From the NCBI RefSeq assembly GCF_000224145.3, contig NC_020166.2, positions 4,816,726-4,880,725 on the forward strand: 64,000 nt of DNA. The letters run 5' to 3'. Below are positions 36,101-48,300 of the stretch, in pieces. The position numbers and the translations under genes are program-made. The notes below the pieces were generated by a model. It made no database searches. It had not been told where the DNA came from and saw only the letters and a program-made list of their open reading frames with translations. Each line of letters starts with the position of its first letter. Positions within the stretch are counted from its first letter, which is position 1. Origin of the DNA: Ciona intestinalis (taxonomy: Eukaryota; Chordata; Ascidiacea; Phlebobranchia; Cionidae).

Positions 36101-36737
36101 GATGATTATTTGTTTGCATTTTTTCGTGTATGACTGACAATTTAGATAACCATAAAGACCTACTGAGTTGTGGCAATTGACAATAAATGTATTGCTTAAG
36201 GACACATGCTCCCACAATGGTAACAGCGTTAAGTCTCGGCTCCATTTTCTCTTTAAGCATACACCCCACTGATTTTTAACAAATACTGGAACCAGATACT
36301 TTACTATCAACACTGGAATAAAACATTCATATACTTGGGTTTGGCTGCAACGAAGCTTCAGTCTGGGATTTTAATTTTTCAGTCCAATGTTTTGTTTTGT
36401 CGTATCTCATTTGTAGATTTTCAAAGTTAGCGTCATACTCGGTCTTCTCTGCATTGCCAAGCTTTTCTTCTGTAAACTAGTGGACAAATGTTAAACAATG
36501 ACACAAAGAAGAAATTAGGTTAAAAAAAAAAATCGGATTCAGCTCCGGATATAAGAAGAATATATATACTTTTTTGTAAAAAGATCACATAACTGTATAA
36601 AAAACCACATCAATCATATAAAAGATACAATTTAATAATTATAAATTTACCTGTTTTGCCCGTGTAAACATAGTGGTTGCGTCCGACGTAAATTGCCGCA
36701 TATCTGGCAAAGTTAACTTAGGAACCCTGAACTCCAT
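30132..36737 (-). CDS. SH3GLB1: Endophilin B (SH3GLB), BAR and SH3 domain protein
   Basis: Eight exons in phase: 36651-36737, 36335-36476, 35653-35781, 34281-34507, 33204-33293, 32439-32536, 31899-32088 and 30132-30239, giving 356 residues (vertebrate SH3GLB1/2 about 365-395). The N-terminal helix and BAR domain cover residues 1-250: MEFRVPKLTL, FTEEKLGNAEKTEYDA, ASLQPNP, VYLKLDRKPPDR, FGPGTAYG, RLDLDASKAK, SELRITQTDFDRQQEITRLLLEG. A linker leads to the SH3 domain (about 298-355; ARVLYDYDATDSTELSLLADE, WMMGQRGTTKGKVPASYISLL). The protein bends membranes at mitochondria, endosomes and autophagosomes. Either SH3GLB1 or 2 could be the name; a single tunicate ortholog is expected. Donor usage at exon 4 could shift by three bases (34284). 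Introns hold SINE copies and a TA repeat. A 195-bp tandem duplication lies 94 bases upstream of the ATG. Confidence 0.95.
30318..30545 (+). mobile_element. SINE (degraded)
   Basis: Head gtgaaggcacagtggttaat with B-box-like ggttcaaaac, then body attctgggcatttgtgctctg and tggctggtcactaatggtg. In the last intron of endophilin B. Confidence 0.6.
31545..31795 (-). mobile_element. SINE (degraded)
   Basis: Reverse copy: tttcatacacctcatgcttg, tttacgagttaccacac, then B-box region caaggtttgaacc and head gaccattgtgcagtg. Confidence 0.6.
35797..35821. repeat. (TA)n microsatellite
   Basis: About 12 TA units just outside exon 3 of endophilin B, in intron 2. Confidence 0.8.
36045..36250 (-). mobile_element. 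SINE (degraded)
   Basis: Reverse copy: tttcatacacctctgccg, tgtatgactgacaatttag, attgcttaaggacacatgctcccacaatggt (35-base block starting near 36,192). Intron of endophilin B. Confidence 0.6.
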
Positions 36738-36830
36738 GATTGTTTAATATGCGAAGCTTTTATCTCTATATTAAACGTAGACCAATCCTCCAAGTATCGT
36801 ACGTGAAAAATCAGCTGTCGCCCACCCATA

Positions 36831-37222
36831 TGAATGGAAACTTGTTTCGTTGATTAAAAGGAACTAAACGTCGACGAGCGAGAGACTGGCTGCCTTTTTT
36901 GTACGTTCTCTCGGAGGAGTATGACGTCAATCTTAGTGTTTGCGACGCTATATCGCTGGACAGCACTAAGGAGGGACGGAGGAATGGAGGGAATAAGTGG
37001 AGAGAAGAAGGGAAACTACTAAAGGTGAATGGAAACTTGTTTCGTTGATTAAAAAGGAACTAAACGTCGACGAGCAAGAGACTGGCTGCCTTTTTCGTAC
37101 GTCCTCTCGAACGATTATGACGTCTATCTTAGTGTTTGCAACGCTATATCGCTGGACAGCACTAAGGAGGGACGGAGGAATGGAGGGAATAAGTGGAGAG
37201 AAGAAGGGAAACTACTAAAGGT
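36831..37222. repeat. 195-bp tandem duplication upstream of endophilin B
   Basis: Two copies, 36831-37025 and 37026-37220, begin tgaatggaaacttgtttcgt and end gggaaactactaaagg. They differ at roughly ten positions. Each carries a CRE-like site (atgacgtcaat and atgacgtctat), a ctatatcgctggacagcac block and a purine-rich run gggacggaggaatggagg. It starts 94 bases before the ATG, so it likely includes promoter or 5' UTR sequence. Confidence 0.85.
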
Positions 37223-39378
37223 GAAGGGATGGGGGAGAATTATTTTGTTCCCGAAGTAAGTAGAGGGACAGGCGGGAATGGTGGAGGGACGGAGAGAAAC
37301 TGGTGATGGGACGGACTTTAGATGTTAAAAATGATAGCAGTAGGGCAAGGAAAACAATGTTTAAACTTGATTTTTAATGCGTACAGCATTATTTCGTATT
37401 GTTCACGTGTATTCCTAATAATAAATTTACTTATTAATCAAAATTAACACGGATTTTTAAAGTGTCTTGTTTTACCCGGATGTCTATTTTCGACCTTGTA
37501 AAAATACACCTGGTGTGCGAATCAATCTAATTCCTTGTGTGTTTTAATATCGCCGTGACAAAGTGGTTTGCGCGTCTGTCTCTACCAAAGAGTTTAACTG
37601 TGTTGCTACAAGAAAGCACATGTTGAAAGAGAAAGCGCTGGTTCTTCTTAAATTCCGTTTTTTAACTTAATGCAACACATTTTACCGCGGCGTCTTTTAC
37701 ATGGTTCTGTATATACTTTTACTCTAGTAACACTATTAAAATACATAGAAATGGAAACTTCTTACGTTGCAACCTTTGATTACAGCTGGAATAATAGTTA
37801 AAGTATATTGCTTCAATTTTGTTAGGTTTATTCTAGAAAAATATTGAATTTTGTGGTTAACGTGGTCGTTAAACCTGACAAACAGTAGGCCTACCCAGAA
37901 ACTAAATACAATAACAAATACGGATAAACCCGAACAAAGAACATAAAAAAGACTAGAAAAAGTATTCTCGTAAAAATGTTTTATTGTACACGTTTTGCGA
38001 CCAACACTGGCTTAACTGCTACGTACCAATTAAGTTACTGGACGTATACAACAGAATAAATACTTTAACAATAAATTATTTTCGATGAAAAAACACATTA
38101 AGGAACAAAACAACAAATACTGAAGTCAAGAATCTCCTTTAAGGCACATTAATGCACCAGCCACCGACTATCATATAAGTCAGGAGTTCCACTGTGGACT
38201 TGACATACTGGTACCAGAAACACAATTGATGATACTCATCAAGCAGTTGCACCATGATATTATAACATCTTAAAACTTCGAATCTTCCACCTGCTTGAAA
38301 AAACTGACAAAAATTTTCGTTAAAATTTAAGTTGATTTTAATAGGTTGGTTTAACTAAAATCTTAATTCGGCGGGCGTTCTGGAGTGCTAAACGGTCGTC
38401 AAACCAGTGGTGTTTTGTTTCACACCTCCGTGCCCACTCCCGAGCTACTATTTGTTCAACTTTGTGGTCAATTGTTTTTTGTGTGTTTTTATTTTGTACA
38501 ACCCATAAGCTACAATCAGTTTGAGCAATTACCGTTTAGTAACTGGCCCTTGCTATGTGGTTACAACACAATTAGGGGCTGCAAAGTGCCACGCGCTCAC
38601 TGATTGTTGTTTTCTCCAAGAAAAACACAGGTGTTTTGTTTCATACACCTGGTGTCCGCTTACGAGTTAACACATTGAGGATAAAACAATAATCAGTATT
38701 ATTACAGCGTTGTGGAGAGTATTTTGACATCTTCCATATTTCAGGTTTGTAGTGAGTTAAATAAAACTAAATTAAACAACTTTAGTTTAGAGTAACAGTA
38801 TGGGCTGATTAAATAATACATTCCGTTCACAGCAAGCAGTCAAATTAGAAGTGCCTATTTTTAATCAGTTCGTGTGGCAAGCAGAATTACTTATGCTCAT
38901 TTCTACAACATTCATCAATAAAACAACATCAATACGTTTACAAAAAAACATAAACACAAATTAATATATAGAGTGTGCAGTACTAAATGTTATTGTGGGT
39001 AAAGTAAAGGCAGTATTACCCTATAAAAAAAATGTGAAAAACAAGTTATTATAAAAGGATAAATATAAACTGTTATAAAAGCAGCAAAATGTGAATTGAA
39101 GAAACAATATGATTGGAACAGGACACACAGACACAGTAAATGATGAAAACATTTAACATTGTTCAATATAAAACACTGGGAACTTAGTTACTGAACTAGC
39201 AAATAAAACCACACTGAAAAAAATAAAATAAAATAACTTCTATAGATTAAAATTAAAATACACAGAATGTCAATACACAACAAACACACAGTACTGCAAG
39301 CTTATTTTTAGCAACCAAATAAATCAATGATAACACTACAATTAATTTCATGTGGGTCATGCACATTGTCACTACCGC
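37223..39378. other. Spacer between endophilin B and GPR155
   Basis: Holds a SINE head-like piece (37,551-37,600), SINE fragments (38,383-38,690) and AT-rich sequence. No gene seen. Confidence 0.5.
38383..38690 (-). mobile_element. Two overlapping SINE fragments
   Basis: 38,383-38,560 reads ggtgttttgtttcacacctcc, acaacccataagctac and gagcaattaccgtttagt in reverse orientation. A second 3' end, ggtgttttgtttcatacacc, starts at 38,628. Confidence 0.6.
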
Positions 39379-42300
39379 CTACCAGTCATTCAGTATTTCA
39401 CTATCTTTGGGTGTTGGTTGTACAACAGCATGGACAACTTGCCTTGATGTGCTGGCTTGTTCATACTGTAGTAGGTTAAGCGTATCATGCGCAAGGTTTA
39501 GCATCATGTCATCACTTGTGTCTTGTGGACGGGAACTTAAATCATCCAGTGTACGACTACGTTGTTTGTGTTTAACTGTGTTGCTACAAGAAATATGAAT
39601 GAATGAATTAATGTAAATTATTAAACCTTGTGTAAAGGTGCCGTGACAGTTGTTGTGATAGAAGTGCCTTATTTCAGGGCTTTTCAAATACCGTGAGTTG
39701 TAAAGTGTCTGGCGTCGTGGCATAGTGGTTAGCGCGCCTGCCTGTAACCCAGAGGTTATGGGTTCAAGGATCGAAGTTGCTACCATTGTGGGCGTATGTG
39801 CTCTTGGGCAAGACACTTAACGGCAATTGCTCCAACCCAGTGGTCACTAATGGGTTGTCTAAGTTATCAGCCATACATAAAAANNNNNNNNNNNNNNNNN
39901 NNNNNNNNNNNNNNNNNNNNNNNNNNNNNNNNNAGTCATCATTCGTGTAAATAAGACAGATATTGATATACGTTTATGCCCTATGACGTCATAGTTCGGT
40001 TAACGACTCGAACTTTTCGTTAGCGGTTAACCGAATAGGTTCGGTTAACCGGTTAACCGTTAACTTTTCCACAGCCCTACATTCATCACATGGGTCAATG
40101 AGAGTATACCTTCTTTACACAAAGTACTGCACAGTTGTATATTATACTAAGAAGGGTTGCGGTAAAAGATTAAGGAGGTCAAGGGCAAACAAGTTTAGAA
40201 AGAGCTGTCTCATTTCATACAATTCGTGCCCACTTACAAGCTACCCCACATTTACCTCATGTTCTGTATATCAACTTACCCACAAGTTGTTTTAGCTGGA
40301 GTAGCAAGCGACCAATTTCCAAGATCAGCATCTGTCATATACATTTCAAACTCAAACCCAAGATGATGTTCAATCCTACAAGAACCACTTTCACAGTTGT
40401 TCTGGTTTCTGTTAGAACCCTGGTCACCTGAAACTTTGGGTTCCGATAAAAATAAATTACCGAAGTTATAATGGTAAAAATTTTGGGAAATGTTCTAAAT
40501 CTACATAACATGAAACATGGGTCTTGTTTATCAATCTATAAAACTATAATATATTTTGGTTTATGTAAGAATGCATTTTATAAAATGCATTAAATATTTA
40601 AAAAAAAAAAAAAATCAAAAAAGGTTAACCAGTTGGGTTATTGTTACCCCAACGATACCCTAACAAAAAGTAATATACCTGTTTCTCTTGTTCTTTTACG
40701 TTTCTTGTCATGTCGCTTTTCAAACTGATACAAATAATCCTTGTCTTGGAAGTAATGACCGTGTGATATATGATGTAATACACGACCTGTGATGCAAAAG
40801 ACAAGTTGTGTAACAACATATTTGGCACTGAGGTCATGTCTCATGACCAAACGGTTTGAGCACGACACTGCTATCACTTTGTTTTTGTGAATCTATGAGC
40901 AGATCTCTCAATTGTTGCTTCAACTCAGTGGTTACTAGTCCTAATGAGTCATTCAAATTGTCAGTCAAACAGAAAAAAAAACAATCGACCAAAAGTCACA
41001 TATGAATAACTCATAAACTGGCATGAGGTGTATGACATGGAAAACTGGTTTAAAACGAAAAAAACACCAATGAACTAAGCTAAAGGTGAAAACTCATTTA
41101 GTGTGTACTTTTATATATTTGGAGCTTTTAATACTTTGTAATTAAATAAATTTTCCCTAAAGATGCCAATTTAGGACCCATCATATTTTATGATAGAAAA
41201 CTTTCTGTTTGAACCCAAACTGAACTAACCCAACATTAGATTCTGTCCATATATAATGGCTTCCCTTCTGTTGAGTGCAAGTCCAACTTCAATTAACCAA
41301 GTACAAAGTTCTGTTCCAAAGAAAGCGTCCTCATATGTTTGTAATGCTTTCCTGTTGTTTTTTTAAATAATTATTTACAGCAAGATACACAAGGTTAAAG
41401 GCTTTAATTATGCCAAAAAAAGAACTTGTAATAAATTTCGCTTTAATATTAACGTTTCTGGTAATTTGATCGATTTTCTGCAATTTTCTGTTACAAATTC
41501 CTGTTGCTGCATTACCAATTGTATATTAATTATACTCATAAATGTTAATAAATGAATCTCTAAAGAATGCCATTGCCACAATTCCTTCTTCTCCCTTCTA
41601 AAATGTTATTAGGGGAAAAATTAAAAAAAACAATGGGACCAGACATTGACAGGCACTGGTTTAATGAAACCAACATTTCCTTAGCACCACTATGCAACTA
41701 GAACTATTAGAATTGTTAAAAAAAGAACCTATATTAAATACTTTTCATCCTTATGTTACCTGTGAGGTTGCACAATATCTTGCTTGCAATGTTCAAGATG
41801 GTATCGGGTGAAGACAAAACATTGTTGAAGGATTTCTTTATCAACTTCGGAGAGAGGAGCAAGACTTACTTTGTTGTCACGGAAGAAAATACTTCTCCAA
41901 CTGTTAAAGATTTTTGTGTCAAAATTGGTACTGATTTTGTAAATTCATAATTGATTTTACAGATGTTACTGAATATCCTATTTTAAAAATGTATGTATGA
42001 ATAGGTTACAGGTATGACACACCAACTGCTACGAGTACCAAATACGCAACAAAGAAAAATCAAGCCTAACTAATAGTATTCCAAAGAGAAATACATTTCA
42101 CTGATAATTAGAATAAAGTTAAACTTATAGAGATTGTATTTGCATAAGAGACTGATGATGTTATAGTATTTATTGGCGAAATGTATTTCTTAGTAATATT
42201 GTTTTAACTTTTAAGATTAACTTAGTAAGTAATATTGTTTTGTTGTTTCTTTTCATATTTTTGTAATTTATGGCTGACAATTTGGCCAAGCCATAAAAAT

Positions 42301-45300
42301 ATCCTTGGGTTTCTAAGTTGTTCGGTTTCTCCAAAAACTCACGCTTTTAAGAACGGTTCCACAATAAGTTCTGTGTCGATTCCAAATATAATAAAGATCA
42401 AGAAAGNNNNNNNNNNNNNNNNNNNNNNNNNNNNNNNNNNNNNNNNNNNNNNNNNNNNNNNNNNNNNNCAAAGTTGAACACAGAATCAAGAAAAGAAACT
42501 TCAAAGAAAATCCCAGAAAGCATGTTGTGGGCACTCACTCTCCAAGCTGTGAGTGTCAAACCCTGGTGAGAAAAAAGGTTAGCCTAATCTCAACTTTGGA
42601 ATTTTTAACAAAATCTGGGGGGCATTGCAAAAATCCAATTACACTTGTATTTGTAAAGGTAGTAAACTTCATTAAATAATGTGGTCAATTTAACTTTGGC
42701 TGCTATAACATACATACCAACATCACAACTCTGTTTTAAAAATGAAAATGACATGTACCTCCAGGCACTTAATCGACTATAAAAATCACAAACTTACAAT
42801 AAACATAGATAGAGAAAGCAGGAGAAGCAGAACGACATGTTTCACCATTTCGTTATCTCCACTATGTAGATCCCACCATTTAACATCACTACTAAGTGAT
42901 GAGTTGCTGATGGAGGATCTTTCATTACGTGATTGTGGAAGAAGATCATTCGTTTCTGGTGTGGTATATTTATATTAATCACTTATTTATCCCTGTATGA
43001 TAGGATAACTTAGTGAGTTGCAATGAATGAAAGAATAAACAGTGGACACTTATGATATTTATGCTGGCATGGCTCGGAAACAACAGTCATTAGACCCATT
43101 ATGCTAACATTTAATTTTGTTGGTGATTGTTTTTTATGTATGGCTGACAATTTGTACAACGCATTAGTGACCACTGGGTTTGAGCAATTGCCGTTAAGTG
43201 TTTTGCCCAAGGACATATACACCCACAATGGTAGCATCAAGGCTGGTATCCTCTAGATATGATACGAGCACTTTACCTACTAAACCACAAACCACGTGAA
43301 TGTCAATTCAATTCTTAAGCCATATGTCCTTACCAACATATCCTAAAACTTATATTTGGCCTTTATCTTTATCCTGTACTCCTGACATTTTTAAAGAGTT
43401 TAACAGGACTCTTAAGTTAGTAGGAGTATTATAGAACTTTACTATTTGAGGTTTGTTTACATTATGTGCCATGGACAATGCACACTGTGTTTATTTTGGG
43501 TGGAGTAAGCAAAGAAACACCCTAAACTACAAGTTCCACCCACCAGATTAAATATCAATTTTAGAAAGCAAATAATATAAAGTCATCTTATTCTGCTAAT
43601 GTACAATTTCCAGACAGTAATTTTTAATAGGCTTGTAATATTAATTTTTGTTAATTCGAACATGGACAAATTCATAAACATGGAAAATAAAATTGTTAAA
43701 CACAGAATAATGTGAAGCACAGAAATAATATTAAACATAGAAATAATAATAATAATAATATGTAAAACCTGATTCTGATAATGAGAAACTGTCAGAGTTC
43801 GAAAGTGTTGACTTGTGAGAATCGAATAAGTTTGGCAATCTGAACAAGATTACGAGACACACGATGGTAGTAGCGAGGCACAGACCAATCACAATACAAG
43901 AAGCAATTTGCTAAAAAAAATAAAATAATTTGTTATAAAGTTTGACTTTTTCAATGTTTCAGACACTTTAATCTTTAGATTAGGGTGCAAAACACAATCA
44001 CATATAAAACAAATGTTCCAAATTTCAGATTATTACCCATTATTAGTTTTGTTAATTCCTAAAGTTTGCAGCACACATGAGGTAGTAATGATAACAATTT
44101 TAGAAAAAAATCCAGTTGATAAAATGGGTGAATTTGGGGTTAAATCTCAAGTAAGCTAGTATCATGCCGTTGGACCACATGTGTAAAATCCAATAGAAAA
44201 AATAAAACTTTTTACCAGTGGTTACACTCTTGTTTTAAATGTAGTATTGCTTGTGTATTATGTGTAAGAATATAAGTTTGCTACATATATTATGTTGTAT
44301 CATGTATTGCATCTCACCTGTGTAAAGCCAAGGGCAAATACGGGATTATCAACCTGGTCTATCACTTTGTGATCACTTACGCTGATAACAACTAATGTAA
44401 GACCTGCAGATAGTAAGCCTGGTACAAATATAAAGAACCATCTAAGTTGCCTGAAATAAAATGTTTTTGTTTTTAATTTAAGTTTGTTTTTTTAAAACAT
44501 AAAAGAAAAAATCCAGCAAAATTTTATTTTTTGATTTCTGCAAAATATTATTTCGATTTCTGCACAGTTTTATTTTAATTTAAACCAGGTTAAAAAGTGG
44601 AAATAAAAAAGTATATCGTAAAGTTGGTGAACATGTATAAAAACCAAAGTAACAAATATTACCTATGCACAATGATACCTAGTAAAGAATATTATATGTA
44701 GGACCATAATAACATGATTATAACCTTTATTTTATTTTATGTGGGTGAATTTCTATGGCAGGGCACACAATGTGATTTTACTTTTGGGGCTAAAGTGACC
44801 CATGATTATAACCTTAGTGTAGAGTTATTTTTGTAACCTTTAATTTAGTAAAAACTCACCATAATTTTGCTTCACCATAAATCTTTATGACAAGAAGTGA
44901 AATAGCGAGAGACACCGATAAAAGACGTGTAGATTTCACTCCAAAAAAGAGCAGTGCGTAACATATCAACTAAGATAACAAAATTTATTTAAATAACAAG
45001 TATATTGGTTAATTTTAAAACATTACTTCTAACTGACAGTGTAGATACTTGTACAATATTAATATATATATATATTATTTTTGTTTCATTCAATCAAATT
45101 TATATAAATTACTAATTGTATACATGAATATTAATGTGTTACCAATGCTTACAATTATTGAACAAACCCACCTTTGCAGTGTTGCTGTAACTTTTACTGG
45201 ACATTGCAACCACTGCCACAACGCACATGAAAAACTGGAATCAAAATTTAAATTAAAATGTAAAGACGATGCCTCAATTTGTATTAACAACACGTTGTAA

Positions 45301-48300
45301 AACTTAAACCAGAAAATAGCTATTAAAATATATACAAAACACGCTACACACAATCTTGTGCAGTATAAAAAAATCATTGTTTCTTAATATTTTGGGGAAA
45401 TTTTTAGCTATATATACAAAATCCATGAACGGCCACATGTAGTAAATTAGATTAAAAAGCTTAAGTAAATCAACCCAAAGTTTCTTACCATGCTACACGT
45501 TAGAAATAAGGTGATAATATGAGGAACTCTTCGGAATTTCTTTGTGCCCATAAAAACTGCTATGCACCAAAGCTAAAAAAAATTGGATTTAAAATTGAAT
45601 ACAAAAAAAGTGAACTTTCTTATTTAATATTTATTACAAATGACAGCCAAATGTCAGTCACTAAGAAACATAAAAATATATCCGTGTATGACAACTTATA
45701 TTTCCAATATCAATATAACAGTGTGTCCAACACATGCATTATTTGACCTACCGCGCACATTATTCCCACAATGCTCACATCCCTGTCAACGAGAATTACT
45801 TGCGATTTATAGAAGTTGTATTGCATGGAAGGTATTGAGAGTGTCCACGCACTTACATACATGATCGGTGCTGACAATGTTGTACAAAGCACCATTCCAG
45901 AAGCCAACTGTGTGAACAATTTAGCATGCAAATAACGATAAATAAGTGACATTTATATAACTAATTTTATAACTTTGCAGATCATTTTATAAGTGACATT
46001 TATATAACTAATTTTATAACTTTGCAGATCATTTTACATGATGCAGTAGGTAAGAAAGCCTTGAATCCTGGATTTAAAAAAAAACATGTTATTTAAATCT
46101 GTTATACAAGAGTTATCATATAAAATCACAGTATATCCTTTTCTACTGGGCGGGAAAAGTTAATAATGGTATAAAGATAAATTACTGAGAAGTTGCTAGC
46201 CTATCTATAACTCAATGCATCCTGCCATTTAAGTACTTCCATACAACGCATTGTTTTTTTGGTATAAATGTAACTCTAGTTTTTTGTAATATATTTTACG
46301 AGTAATTTAACTTATTTAAAGTGTTCACAATACAGCACAACATTTTTACGTAAAATAAATATAATGGTGTATTGTTATATATATGTATCTATGATTAAAT
46401 TCTGTAAATTTTAGGTCCTATGTTAAACCATGTGAGGCTGCCTATAATATATGATTGTGTGAAAAATAAGCCCCCTGGGCTTTATTAGCAATCATTTTGA
46501 ATGTAATTGATGGTTATTTCAACAAAAGTATGGCCTGAAAAAGCTTTTACTATTGATATCTATATATTCTTTTAATAAACATAAAGCAGATCATCCTCAA
46601 AACACAGAAAATATGAATTAGACTTTTAGTGTTTTTAGTTATTAAATTTATGTTTATTGTTGTTTTATTTTGTTAATAACAGCACAGGTTACTAACCTGA
46701 CCAAACTCAATACATTTTGTTCCCACAGCAGTTAGTGCGTGGTTCAAATTGACATACGGAAAGTTTTTGTAATATTTCCTTCAGGGTGCAGATACTTTTA
46801 TAAATCATACATCAAAAGTAAGGCTTTAATGTACTGGGCAAGTTGGTAATGCATTATAATTTTATCTCTTTATTTGTTTCTAAAATATTCAATAATCGAA
46901 GATTTGGAAGATAATTTCATACTGCATAAAGTTTGTTCTAGTTGCTTTGTTTTGCTTGAAAAATTCAATTAGGAAAAAATCAGGAATAAGAATCTTGGAG
47001 TCAAAGGGTTTTTTGAATCCTTGATTTAGAACAAGTAATATGAAAGTAAAAACATGTTATAGTCGCTCTGTCAAAAAGTTATTAATCATAAATTTTATTA
47101 TTCACCATCCAAAATTTTAATGGATTTTAAAAATGCTTAACCAATTTATTAATATAAACTACACACCACAAGAGTTATCATATAAAATCACGGTATATCC
47201 TGTTCTCCTGGGCAGGAAAAGTTAATAATGGTATAAAGATAAATTACTGAGAAGTTGCTAGCCTGTCTATAACTCAATGTATCCTGCCATTTAAGTACTT
47301 CCATACAACGCATTGTTTTTTGGTATAAATGTAACTCTAGTTTTTTGTAATATATATATATTATGAGCGATTTAATTTTTCAAAAAAAATTGGGAAAAAA
47401 GTCTCGCAGTCAAAGGGAAAATCATGCCAAAGACTTTTTGTAAAACATTATGTTAAGTGCCAGAATGCTACTATGAAAATCAAACGACTTTTTTTTGGGT
47501 TGCAATAACGGTCATAGTTATACGAAACCATTATACTGAACAAAAATCTTAACACATGCAATTCTTACCCTGTCCACTTCCATGCCATATTTGGTTGCGT
47601 AAATGATAACGGATGGGGCTGTAGGGAAAGTCCCATATAGGAACCCAAAGTTTGAAAGCGTTGTTAAGTAAGATGTGCTCGTATTTGTTGTTGTGTTTGT
47701 GATTTGAGGAACATGCACAGGGAGCACAGATGAGAAGAGGTACATGAACAAACGGATCAAAATCGGAAGCAGAAGACTGAAAAAATATATATTGATCTAA
47801 ATATTTAACTTTTATTTTATAATAATTATTTATATAAACACGGCTATGATGTAGATTGATGTTTCAAATCATTTGTATTATTTATCATATAAACAAGGCC
47901 AACTTTGGCTGTCATAATCCCATATCTCCTAACGTGTTTCACTGCATAAACTTACTAATAAATACAGAACATTAAATATAGGTACTAAATAAAATAATAA
48001 TGCTTACATTTTTGCGACTATTAGCACACATGGCACCAGCAAATTGACTCCTTTTTGTTTCGATAACTTCCCAACCATTGAGAGACCGAGATAAAACAGA
48101 GCAGTGGCAGAGAATGAGTTAGCTAGTGTGGTGAGTATCTGTTTGGGCAGATACGGCAGCTTCCTGCGTGAAAAATCATGATTGTCAAAAAAATAAATTT
48201 TTAAACTTTACAAACTTATTTTTGAAAGTAGTGCCCTATTTTATTTGGTTTAGTCCCCTACTTGGTGCTTCACAAACCCTTTTGAAGCTTTGCTATAAAT

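Noticed and set aside
35996-36313. 105-residue minus-strand ORF
   Set aside because: Coincides with a SINE in an endophilin B intron.
39379-39816. 145-residue ORF as an intronless gene
   Set aside because: Only 39,379-39,583 is coding (last exon of GPR155); the rest is intron and SINE that happen to be open.
45090-45377. 95-residue minus-strand ORF
   Set aside because: Wrong frame across GPR155 exon 10 and neighbouring intron.
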